A stretch of DNA of 64,000 bases from Paenibacillus phytorum (GTDB lineage Bacteria > Bacillota > Bacilli > Paenibacillales > NBRC-103111), in assembly GCF_013141715.1 (NCBI RefSeq), contig NZ_WHOA01000048.1, forward strand, positions 1-64,000, given 5' to 3'. The position numbers and the translations under genes are program-made. Below the pieces are notes generated by a model that did no database searches, had not been told where the DNA came from, and saw nothing but the letters and a program-made list of their open reading frames with translations. Shown here in pieces: positions 9,061-17,119 of this stretch (position 1 is its first letter; every line of letters begins with the position of its first letter).

Positions 9061-9525
9061 AATTTACGTTGCTTCGTGTTCACAACCTCAAAAAATTCGA
9101 CAACACAGGGGAAGATCTCGAGGATTTGATCTCGATTGGGACGATTGGATTGATTAAAGCGATCGAGTCGTTCTCGCCGAACAAAGGAACCAAGCTGGCG
9201 ACGTTTGCGGCTCGTTGTATCGAGAACGAGATCTTGATGCATCTGCGTTCATTGAAGAAAACGCGTAAAGATGTTTCCCTGCATGATCCCATCGGAACGG
9301 ACAAGAGGGGAATGAAATTACGCTCATCGACATTCTCGGTACGGAAGCTGATGACGTAGTGGATAAGGTGCAGCTCAAGATAGAGAAGAGCAAAATATAT
9401 CGTAATCTGGAAATCTTGGACGATCGCGAGAAGGAAGTCGTCGTTGGCCGGTTTGGTCTGGAACTTGGCGGGGAAGAGCGGACGCAAAGGGAAATTGCGA
9501 AGGAGCTCGGCATCAAGGCTGAGGT
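9061..9525 (+). pseudogene. sigK: sigK pseudogene, lacking both ends and frameshifted
   Basis: Two successive frames together encode most of sporulation sigma-K. The first covers [38 protein letters not shown] and [13 protein letters not shown]; the second covers [31 protein letters not shown] and [10 protein letters not shown]. One G appears to be missing near 9303-9308 (GACAAGAGGGG where GACAAGGAGGGG is expected), which causes the frameshift. The N-terminal 60 or so residues and the last helix of region 4 are absent, and similarity ends abruptly near 9515. This is not a skin-type split gene, because the interruption is a 1-base deletion and both ends are lost. Confidence 0.85.
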
Positions 9526-9534
9526 TTTGGCCGA

Positions 9535-9632
9535 CCCTTCTTTCGTCCATTTCCCCATCCCTTTTTTCCTAGCCGTTTCTTGTTCCCGTTCTTCTTCTTT
9601 ACCCCATTTTTCTTTCTCTTCTTTAGAGACGG
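9535..9632. repeat. Polypyrimidine tract
   Basis: Almost 100 bases of nearly pure C and T on the plus strand, with TTCTTCTTC-type and CCCCAT-type stretches, directly after the broken end of the sigK pseudogene. It is open in one frame but has no credible protein character. Low-complexity sequence of unknown origin. Confidence 0.6.
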
Positions 9633-9640
9633 AGAATCGG

Positions 9641-9916
9641 ATGATATGTTATTTCGGGCAGCACCAAGTCCAATCTGGGGACACGTTAGCTTCAATAGGA
9701 CACAAATATAACATTCTGCATACCATTCTAGAGGAAGCTAACTCGCATCTCAAATATGATGTGTCAAAAGAGTTATTCGGAAATGCCAACAACTGCAACT
9801 CCGAATATGCCTCAGCCGCGGGTCAATTGGCAATATCAAGAAAGCTTCGCTTGTTATACGAGATCATTGTCCCCAACCAGCCCAAACCTAATTTGGTACT
9901 AATAGAACAGTTCTAA
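9641..9916 (+). CDS. Small LysM-domain protein
   Basis: From ATG 9641 the 91-residue product has one LysM motif: [18 protein letters not shown], then an EEANSHL helix, and farther on [12 protein letters not shown], the usual last strand of the domain. LysM binds peptidoglycan or other N-acetylglucosamine polymers. No signal peptide is present, so it may act in the spore or be released by lysis. The frame is open upstream through the sigK debris, but homology starts only here, and the ribosome site is weak. A GSDH-like gene follows 55 bases later, and the two may be coexpressed. It could also be the surviving end of a larger protein. Confidence 0.55.
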   Translation: MICYFGQHQVQSGDTLASIGHKYNILHTILEEANSHLKYDVSKELFGNANNCNSEYASAAGQLAISRKLRLLYEIIVPNQPKPNLVLIEQF

Positions 9917-9971
9917 CCATATTCTAATAAATAATAAATGAAAACAATAAGAAGGGGTGTAAAGTTAGTTG

Positions 9972-11393
9972 ATGAAAGTTAAGGTTAGTTTACGGCCCAT
10001 TGTAAGTAAGATAAATCTGCCCACTGTTTTGAAAACAACTATACTTCCAGGTGACTCAATTGAAAGATTATTTATTGCAACCCAGGTAGGAGAGATCTTT
10101 TACATAGGAAACGGAGTTATAAGGACTTTTTTAGATATTCGCCAACGAATCATAAAACTAGGTGTCTCTAGTGGTGGATATGATGAACGGGGATTACTAG
10201 GGCTAGCATTTCATCCCGAATTTTATTATAACGGTCTGTTTTATCTCCATTATTCAGTAGCTGGAACCCAAGGTCCAGGTGCTCTTCCAGGTGCTTTTGA
10301 ATCTTTTAAGCCTAACCCGTGTGATCCCAGAACCTTAAACCTAAGGTGGATAAATAGAGAAACTCACTATGATCATATTGATACTGTTGAAGAATGGATT
10401 TTGCAATCGAATGGTCAACCTCAAAAACGGCGGACATTACTTAATATAAGAAGACCATTTTTAAATCATAATGGTGTCAATAGCTTAAACTTTTCACCTG
10501 AAACTGGAAAACTTGTTTTAACAACCGGAGACGGCGGATCAGGCTATGATCCATTTAATTTAAGCCAAGATGATATGGAAATAGCCGGTAAAATAATTGA
10601 AATTGATGTAGTTAAGAATACATCTATCGATAATCCACCCGTAGTCACACGGTTTAATGAACTTCCCGTACCTATTCAGGAAACGCTTACGGTAATTGCC
10701 AAAGGGGTTCGCAATATACCAGGAATTTCTTTTCAAAAGTTTTATAATCAGTATATCAAATATGTGGGAAATGTTGGACAGGATCTCGTAGAGTCGATTT
10801 TTTCATTCGTTCATTATAAACCAATACCGGTTACTCAGCTTATTCAAGCTTTTTTAATGAATTCTGAACCTGACCAAGAAGGATTTATTAACTTTGGCTG
10901 GCGAGGGTGGGAAGGTGCTTTTCCTACTTCGATTATAAGGGGCTGCTCTGCAAATCCGGCTTTGGATGAGAAAACAACTGCTTATTACGATGAAGCAATA
11001 AAAACTTTAGTAGGGCGTCTTCAGCCTTTAACTAGTTATTTTCATAAAGATCCCCGACCCGATAAGTTTGGAGGAACTGCACTTACGGGCGTTCAGACAT
11101 ATATGGGGAATGGAATCCCCGATTTAACGGGAAGCGTTGTGTTTGCCGATCTTGCCCGGAATGAAGAATCTCAATCTCCGGTTAGAGGTGTTTTAGCTTA
11201 TACCAGGGTAGGAACAGATTGTAAACTAAATGATTTTAGTGTTATTGAAACCGATTACAATTTTGGATCTCAATCAGCTTACTATGTTAGTTTGGGAACG
11301 AATCTGGATCAAACCAGACTATATTTAGGGGTTTATGGCTCTATGAAAGTGACTGATTTTAACCAAGGTACTATTTTTGAAATTGTTCCATAA
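9972..11393 (+). CDS. GSDH-type beta-propeller protein (PQQ-dependent sugar dehydrogenase-like)
   Basis: A 473-residue protein with signatures of the glucose/sorbosone dehydrogenase fold: DERGLLGLAFHPEF near the start, HNGVNSLNFSPETGKLVLTT followed by GDGG in the middle, and DKFGGTALTGVQTY with VFADLAR toward the end. No signal peptide is seen, unlike secreted PQQ sugar dehydrogenases, so the name may not reflect the activity. ATG 9972 is preferred, with AAGGGGTG at 9952-9959; a TTG at 9969 is adjacent. The gene is AT-rich. The LysM gene upstream suggests a spore or cell-surface association. No terminator follows directly. Confidence 0.7.
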   Translation: MKVKVSLRPIVSKINLPTVLKTTILPGDSIERLFIATQVGEIFYIGNGVIRTFLDIRQRIIKLGVSSGGYDERGLLGLAFHPEFYYNGLFYLHYSVAGTQGPGALPGAFESFKPNPCDPRTLNLRWINRETHYDHIDTVEEWILQSNGQPQKRRTLLNIRRPFLNHNGVNSLNFSPETGKLVLTTGDGGSGYDPFNLSQDDMEIAGKIIEIDVVKNTSIDNPPVVTRFNELPVPIQETLTVIAKGVRNIPGISFQKFYNQYIKYVGNVGQDLVESIFSFVHYKPIPVTQLIQAFLMNSEPDQEGFINFGWRGWEGAFPTSIIRGCSANPALDEKTTAYYDEAIKTLVGRLQPLTSYFHKDPRPDKFGGTALTGVQTYMGNGIPDLTGSVVFADLARNEESQSPVRGVLAYTRVGTDCKLNDFSVIETDYNFGSQSAYYVSLGTNLDQTRLYLGVYGSMKVTDFNQGTIFEIVP

Positions 11394-11690
11394 TTCATAA
11401 CTATAAAATTCGACTTAATAATCGCATTCGGCACATGCCATAACTCTCCATACGCATCATCTGTTTCTCCTTGGAACTCTCGATCTTTGTCGGTGGACAA
11501 GAACATATATCCATGGCCGTTTTTGGACAAGAACATATATGCTTTCCTGCAAATAAACGACAAAGAAGAAGTGTTCAAAAACGACAATTCGGCAGCGACA
11601 TTGCTCAACGGGCAGCATTCCTATAATGAGAAAATACGATTGGGTCTAGGGATGATGCTAGGCTGCAGCTTGAGTAACCCATTTTTAGCC
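11394..11690. other. Intergenic stretch, no supported gene
   Basis: Open frames on both strands lack recognisable protein character. The notable content is a pair of direct repeats described separately. Confidence 0.4.
11494..11540. repeat. 17-bp direct repeat, 30-bp period
   Basis: TGGACAAGAACATATAT occurs exactly at 11494-11510 and again at 11524-11540. The period of 30 bases (10 codons) would suit a repeated peptide, but no convincing gene covers it. Confidence 0.7.
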
Positions 11691-11727
11691 AACAACCTCC
11701 AGCATTACGGAGGTTGTTGCTATTTTT
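11691..11727 (+). terminator. Rho-independent terminator
   Basis: AACAACCTCC (11691-11700) and GGAGGTTGTT (11709-11718) form a perfect 10-bp stem with an 8-base loop, followed by GCTATTTTT. This is the first strong terminator downstream of the GSDH-like gene. Confidence 0.8.
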
Positions 11728-11999
11728 ATCCATCGATACAATGCTTGTAACAAAAATGAGATCGCAATCGTTTCTATTTCGAATAAAAAATAGAAGAGTC
11801 AAAAGAAAGCAAAGTAAATAATAGATATACAAATGTCATGAACGGAGAGTGGTTTGACCAATCGTACAGATTTTATAATAAAGTGGAGGGGGCAAGATAT
11901 GGGCGGAGTAAACTCCATTAGTTTCTTGCTCGTTAGTCTATAATTTATCTCTCTTATGACCGCTGATTGATGTGACGGCAGCGAGATTTATTACGCAAG
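11728..11999. other. Intergenic region without a gene
   Basis: AT-rich. A 14-codon frame from ATG 11899, preceded by a good purine-rich site, encodes nothing recognisable. I see no RNA structure or promoter I would defend. Confidence 0.4.
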
Positions 12000-12138
12000 A
12001 AGTGGTCTACGCGGATGGCCAATCGGAAAAGAACAATACTTGGGAATCCCTATACAAGGAGATAGGGATCAACTGGAAATTAGGGATCAACTGGAAATAT
12101 GATTGGATCGTGAAGGGGATCCATGACCTTAATTTTCA
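12000..12138 (+). pseudogene. Fragment of a lipoprotein solute-binding protein (Lpl/YtcQ type)
   Basis: The translation contains NNTWESLYKEIGINWKL followed by GINWKYDWIVKG, which resembles the N-terminal region of large ABC solute-binding lipoproteins (compare ESALGIKLVYDWIGDP in the gene at 18882). It has no signal sequence, no ribosome site and ends within 25 codons. An exact 18-base tandem duplication (12063-12080 and 12081-12098) doubles the GINWK segment in phase. Confidence 0.5.
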
Positions 12139-12261
12139 GAATCTTAGATTAATTCTATAAATTCGTTGAAACCCTTGAAGGCCTTCTGCGGAATCATTTT
12201 ATCCTCGATAAAAACGTTTATCGTTTTTATAAATATTAAAATTGAAGAGGAGAGTGTGATT

Positions 12262-15129
12262 ATGAAAGCAAAACAAAAAAAACATCTAGCTGTCATTTTG
12301 GCATCATTACTAGCCATGGGTGCGATACCAGGTATCGTAAATGCCGGTGGCGATGCTCTACCCCCTCGTGCTGGTGAACAGGGCTACAAGGGTAAAAACC
12401 AGCCGGTTTATCATGGATACCGAAAACAAAATATCTTGAATTGGACTCCTGAAACAGACGAATTTTATGAATTTATGAGAGCAAAAGTACCGCTTCAGAA
12501 TCGTAATGAAGCTTTTAAGCCAACGCAGGCAAACCCCAAATTGGATCAAGAAGTTCAATACCTAAACTTGACAAGCGACTATGGTGATGAGTTTTTCAAT
12601 CCGACAGTGTATAATGATCAATTTGCACAAAATCTATTCAACTTTTGGCAGTATGTGGATTATACAGCATCTTGGCATGGTGTAGTTACAAATCCGACGC
12701 CGGATTCGTTGTACAATCCCGAGGCAGATTGGTGGCAGCGTGAATATGAGTTTGGCGTGTTAAATATTCCAAACCCGGCATACACAAATGCCGCTCACAA
12801 GAACGGCGTTAAATCTATAAGTTGTATTTTCTTCCCGAGATCGGAGCATACGGAAGATTATGTTTATAAAGATAGTAATGGAAGATTCCCTATGGCTGAT
12901 AAATTAGTTGAAATGGCTAAATATTACGGCTTTGACGGGTACTTTGTGAATGCCGAAGAAGCACTGGCTGGCAGCTTTATGCCCGTTTATCAAGAGTTCA
13001 TTCGTGCAATGACATCTCAAGGTCTATATGTTAATGTTTACGCTTCCAATCTGTATGGTCAAACCAATCAAAGCATGTGGGGGCGAATTAACTACTCTAA
13101 TAAAGATGCAAAACAGTTTAGCAACTGGGTTAAAAATCCTTCAGATACGACTATTGCCGCCAATTCCTTGTATATGAATCCGGACCCGAGTAAAGCAATG
13201 GTAGACGGTTCGATTGCAACCATGAAGGCATTAGGTTTAGACCCAAGAAATACTGTATTTAATACACTTGAAGCAGGTCAAACAGGATTCAGCGGAACAC
13301 GCGGGGCATTATACAACACTTATGATGAAAATTTAGTACCAAGAACAGGCATAGCTTCTCTGGGCAGTTCAACGGTTTTTGAGCATCTGGATGAACAACT
13401 CTTTGGTCATTCAGGTCCCAATAGGTACACTGAAAATAGACGCGCAAACCCTGATTATTACAAATATGTTGCCGCAAGAGAAAGAACATGGTGGTCAGGT
13501 GCTGCAGATGCTCCTACATATGACGCGGGAAAAGGGACGCTTGCTTCAGCTGGCATGACACAGGATCAATTGTTGGATGCTGTTCTAAATGCTACTCCAG
13601 ACCCTGTCAAAACAGCCAATGATCCTAATCGCGGAAAACCAAACGTAGGTAAAAACTATAAGACATGGCCGGGTCTGGCAGCATACATTTCTGAAAGATC
13701 CGTCATTGATGGTTCAAATTTCTATACGAACTTTAATACCGGACATGGCATGCAATATTTTGTAGACGGTGAAGTTTCGAATGATAACCAATGGGCTAAC
13801 ATCAATATCCAGGATATTCTCCCAACATGGCAATGGCGGATCGACACGGACGGTACCCGTTTAAAAGTCGATTTCGACTATGGCAAGAAATATAGTGCGG
13901 GATATGATTATACTCAGCTTGGCGGATATGATGGCGGCAGCTCTCTGGCAATCTTTGGGGATTTGGATGCAACTAACTTTATTTCTTTGTACAAAACAAA
14001 ATTAGACATTAAAGCGGAATCAAAATTAAACATTACATTCAACAAACCATCCGTTACCGATGCAAGCAGCGTTAAAGTCGGATTGATTTTTGAAGATGAT
14101 CCAGCAAAAGTCGAGTACATTGAAATTCCAAGCGGAGCAAATAAAACTACACAAGGATGGGTTCAAAAAAATCTGGACTTGTCCCAATTTGCGGGTAAAA
14201 CATTGGCAGCCTTCGGACTGTCTTTCACCCCAGAACAAGGAACGATTGAGGATTATCAATTTAACGTTGGTGAAATTAACATTACCGATGGTACAGTAGT
14301 TAAGCCTGCTGCTCCAACCGGATTAAAAATCGATAAATCTTTTGATTCTTCCGAAATGTATATTTCCTGGAATTTGGAAGATTACAACAAAGTACAACAA
14401 TACAATGTGTATGCGGAATATGAGCATGGCAAAGAAATATTCTTAGGCGGAACCTATGATGACAGATTTTATATTAAGTCTTTATATGATCCGAAAGGTA
14501 CTGTGAAAATCAAAGTTAAAGCTGTTGGGGCTGATGGAAGAGAAGGCAATGCAGCAGTAGTAGAAAAAGATTTCTCGAATACTGTAAAAAATATCCAGAC
14601 AGTGGAAAATGTCGGTTCTGTTGATGTAACTTGGGAAACTCCGGCGGTTAAATACGAACAAGCAAAAGTAGACGTAACATTGAACTACTCCGTAACACAA
14701 AATGTATATTCAACGACTGTGGCAAAAGGAACCAATGCAGTGAAAGTTGAAGTTCCAATTGCAGACGGAAGTACATATACAGTTAGAATTTCATTGCTAG
14801 ACGACAAGGGTAAGGTAGTTACTTATGCAGATGATACAGGCGTATTTAAAGATGATCATTCCGACGTGTATGAGGGAACAGCAACATTTTTTGGAGTTCA
14901 AAAAGTTAAACTATCAGGGCCAACATCCAATGACTGGTGGCATTTATATGCATGGCAGAACGGTAAACCGATCACATTCAATGGAAAAGCATATGCTATT
15001 AGAGGTGTTGACGATCTAAGATCACTCAGCGTTCTAGGAAGCTCTGGCGTTATTGAGGTTGTTTTGGAAGATTTTAATGGCAATAAGTCTAAGCCTGTAC
15101 AAGTTCCATTTGGAAGTTTGGGCGAATAA
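12262..15129 (+). CDS. Secreted endo-beta-N-acetylglucosaminidase (GH85) with accessory domains
   Basis: Predicted to cleave the chitobiose core of N-linked glycans outside the cell, releasing oligosaccharide with one GlcNAc left on the protein. The 955-residue product has a signal peptide (KK then a hydrophobic stretch, cut near residue 29). The GH85 catalytic domain spans about residues 45-430, with NFWQYVDYTASWHGVVTNP, an NAAHKNGVK strand and YGFDGYFVNAEEA. In that last motif Asn230 and Glu232 form the family's N-x-E catalytic pair for substrate-assisted catalysis. A jelly-roll-like carbohydrate-binding region follows (about 500-690), then a fibronectin type III-like domain starting at PAAPTGLKI and further beta modules. 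ATG 12262 has GAGGAGAG upstream. It heads the glycan locus and has its own terminator at 15150. Confidence 0.92.
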   Translation: MKAKQKKHLAVILASLLAMGAIPGIVNAGGDALPPRAGEQGYKGKNQPVYHGYRKQNILNWTPETDEFYEFMRAKVPLQNRNEAFKPTQANPKLDQEVQYLNLTSDYGDEFFNPTVYNDQFAQNLFNFWQYVDYTASWHGVVTNPTPDSLYNPEADWWQREYEFGVLNIPNPAYTNAAHKNGVKSISCIFFPRSEHTEDYVYKDSNGRFPMADKLVEMAKYYGFDGYFVNAEEALAGSFMPVYQEFIRAMTSQGLYVNVYASNLYGQTNQSMWGRINYSNKDAKQFSNWVKNPSDTTIAANSLYMNPDPSKAMVDGSIATMKALGLDPRNTVFNTLEAGQTGFSGTRGALYNTYDENLVPRTGIASLGSSTVFEHLDEQLFGHSGPNRYTENRRANPDYYKYVAARERTWWSGAADAPTYDAGKGTLASAGMTQDQLLDAVLNATPDPVKTANDPNRGKPNVGKNYKTWPGLAAYISERSVIDGSNFYTNFNTGHGMQYFVDGEVSNDNQWANINIQDILPTWQWRIDTDGTRLKVDFDYGKKYSAGYDYTQLGGYDGGSSLAIFGDLDATNFISLYKTKLDIKAESKLNITFNKPSVTDASSVKVGLIFEDDPAKVEYIEIPSGANKTTQGWVQKNLDLSQFAGKTLAAFGLSFTPEQGTIEDYQFNVGEINITDGTVVKPAAPTGLKIDKSFDSSEMYISWNLEDYNKVQQYNVYAEYEHGKEIFLGGTYDDRFYIKSLYDPKGTVKIKVKAVGADGREGNAAVVEKDFSNTVKNIQTVENVGSVDVTWETPAVKYEQAKVDVTLNYSVTQNVYSTTVAKGTNAVKVEVPIADGSTYTVRISLLDDKGKVVTYADDTGVFKDDHSDVYEGTATFFGVQKVKLSGPTSNDWWHLYAWQNGKPITFNGKAYAIRGVDDLRSLSVLGSSGVIEVVLEDFNGNKSKPVQVPFGSLGE

Positions 15130-15149
15130 GTTTTTAAGTTCGGTTGAAA

Positions 15150-15195
15150 AAGCGCTTGAGGCCAAATGTCCCAAGCGCTTCTTCTTTTTTTGAAG
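15150..15195 (+). terminator. Rho-independent terminator after GH85 gene
   Basis: AAGCGCTTG (15150-15158) pairs perfectly with CAAGCGCTT (15172-15180), followed by CTTCTTTTTTT. Strong, so the GH85 gene is probably transcribed apart from the YesMN operon. Confidence 0.88.
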
Positions 15196-15274
15196 AGGAA
15201 AGGCCGACACCATGTTCAAGCGTGTTCTCAATTGCAAAGAGAACTCGCTTTTTTTAACTGCTGATCTGAAAAAT

Positions 15275-15307
15275 AAGTTCCGTTGTTAAATGGAACATGC
15301 TATAAAT
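15275..15307 (+). promoter_or_regulatory. Probable promoter/operator before yesM (system 1)
   Basis: An inverted repeat GTTCC ... GGAAC (15275-15294) is followed by TATAAATGTAG (-10-like TATAAA at 15301). The -35 region would fall inside the repeat and is poor, which fits a regulated promoter. Low certainty. Confidence 0.35.
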
Positions 15308-15358
15308 GTAGAGACAACTACTAAATAAGGAAAATTTAACAAAAGGTGTGATGCTAAC

Positions 15359-17119
15359 TTGCTTAAATTAAACGCGGTTCGTCCATTCAACATCTTCTCC
15401 AAGCTCGTTATCGCGCTCTTGCTAGTGATGATTCCGATTTACGGCATTAGTCTGTATATGAATCAAACCGCAGAGGAGAACGTTCATAACGAGCTGTCGC
15501 AGTCGGTTGTTTCCAGCGTCCACTTTTACCTCAGCTCTTTCGAAGCAGAAATGCAGCGGCTCATGAGGTTAAATAAAGAGTTGATTTTTGACGACGAATT
15601 TCAGAAAATACGGACGATTTCCGATGCGATGGACGATTACACCCGTTCTCAAACAATTTTAAGCGTGAAAAATAAATTGCACCTTTTAAAGACTTCCAGT
15701 TCTTTTGTGGATGATGTCAAAGTGTATATCCCTGCGCTGGACAGAGGCATTTTCGCCAACAGCTTCGACAATCATATCCCTGATGATGAGCTGGGTGTGC
15801 TGCAAAAGTCGTTGAGCCAATACGGTACTCCGTTTACATTTTGGAACAATCGCCTGCTGCTAAGCGAAGTGTATCCGTTGCCGATTTATCATTTGGAAAC
15901 GTCGATTGCGCTTGGCGTCGTATTATCGAAGGAGCAGATTCAGCATTCGCTCGCTCAGATCAGCCAAGTGAAAGATTCCGGCGCTTCATTCATTAATCTG
16001 AAGCAGAATTGGATTGTTACCGACGGGAAAAGCAACGAACCGATATTATCGGCATTGAAGGAGTTCGTCTCCGAGCCCCGGTTCAAAGACAAGGCAAGCG
16101 GACAAGAAAGCGTGACGGTTCGAGGGGTAAAATATTTGTTCACGTTTGAATATTCAAAATTGCTGGATACTTATTTGACGGTTAATGTGCCGGAAGATCA
16201 GGTGCTCGGACCGCTCGGCAAATACCGGACGTTATTTTGGTTGCTCTCGCTCATGTCGACCGTTGTCATCATTGCGTTTTCTTATTGGATATTCCGCCTC
16301 ATCCATCAGCCACTGAAACGGCTCATCACATCTTTTCGCAAGGTGGAGAAGGGCGATCTGCAAGTCGAGATTCACCATCATCACCAAGATGAGTTTTATT
16401 ACTTGTACGAGCAGTTCAATGCTATGGTTCGGCAGTTGAACCTGTTGATCCAGGAAGTTTACGAGGAACGAATCCGCTCCCAGCAATCGGAGCTGAAGCA
16501 GCTGCAATCGCAGATCAATCCGCACTTTCTATACAACAGCTTTTTCATTCTGCAGGGACTGGTCCGAATGAACGACAATCTGTCAGCAGAGAAAATGATG
16601 CAGCACCTTGGGGACTACTTCCAATTTATTACGAGAACAGGAACTGAGATGGTTACGTTGGAGCAGGAAGTCAGCCATGCGCAGTCGTACATGGAAATTC
16701 AATCAATGCGTTTTTTCAGGCAAATCGAAGTGGATTGGGGATCGGTGCCGGAATTATACAAAACGATGCAAGTTCCCCGTCTTTTTTTGCAGCCGATTAT
16801 AGAAAACGCTTATGTTCACGGATTGGAAGACAAAGCCGAAGGCGGAAGGTTGATTGTTCAGTTTGCCCAAAATAACGATTATCTGCTGATCGTCGTGGAG
16901 GATAATGGCGACAATCTGCACGACGATACATTAGCGAGTTTACATAATCAGCTTCGTTCCAAGCAACCAGTGAAGGAATCAACCGCTATATTCAATGTTC
17001 ATCGCCGCCTTCAATTAAAATATGGCGAGAAGTACGGTCTATCGGTCTCAAGAGGAATTTTGGGGGGCATGCGGATTGAGTTGAAGCTCGCTTACCCGAA
17101 GGAGGATCATGATGTATAG
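15359..17119 (+). CDS. YesM-type sensor histidine kinase (system 1)
   Basis: A membrane sensor that phosphorylates the response regulator encoded next. The 586 residues comprise a transmembrane helix at about 15-35, an extracellular sensing domain to about 290, a second helix at about 292-312, a HAMP linker and a His_kinase domain with phospho-acceptor His near 388 in INPHFLYNS. The HATPase domain has an N-box (QPIIENAYVHG) and G-box (VVEDNGDN). Start codon TTG 15359 is used because AAAGGTGTG ends 8 bases before it. It overlaps the next gene by 11 bases, so they are translationally coupled. The ligand is presumably the glycan handled by the neighbouring genes (inference). Confidence 0.92.
   Translation: MLKLNAVRPFNIFSKLVIALLLVMIPIYGISLYMNQTAEENVHNELSQSVVSSVHFYLSSFEAEMQRLMRLNKELIFDDEFQKIRTISDAMDDYTRSQTILSVKNKLHLLKTSSSFVDDVKVYIPALDRGIFANSFDNHIPDDELGVLQKSLSQYGTPFTFWNNRLLLSEVYPLPIYHLETSIALGVVLSKEQIQHSLAQISQVKDSGASFINLKQNWIVTDGKSNEPILSALKEFVSEPRFKDKASGQESVTVRGVKYLFTFEYSKLLDTYLTVNVPEDQVLGPLGKYRTLFWLLSLMSTVVIIAFSYWIFRLIHQPLKRLITSFRKVEKGDLQVEIHHHHQDEFYYLYEQFNAMVRQLNLLIQEVYEERIRSQQSELKQLQSQINPHFLYNSFFILQGLVRMNDNLSAEKMMQHLGDYFQFITRTGTEMVTLEQEVSHAQSYMEIQSMRFFRQIEVDWGSVPELYKTMQVPRLFLQPIIENAYVHGLEDKAEGGRLIVQFAQNNDYLLIVVEDNGDNLHDDTLASLHNQLRSKQPVKESTAIFNVHRRLQLKYGEKYGLSVSRGILGGMRIELKLAYPKEDHDV

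Noticed and set aside
9061..9525. Functional split sigK (skin-element arrangement)
   Set aside because: The break is a single-base deletion, the N- and C-terminal ends are missing, and no recombinase or attachment repeat is present.
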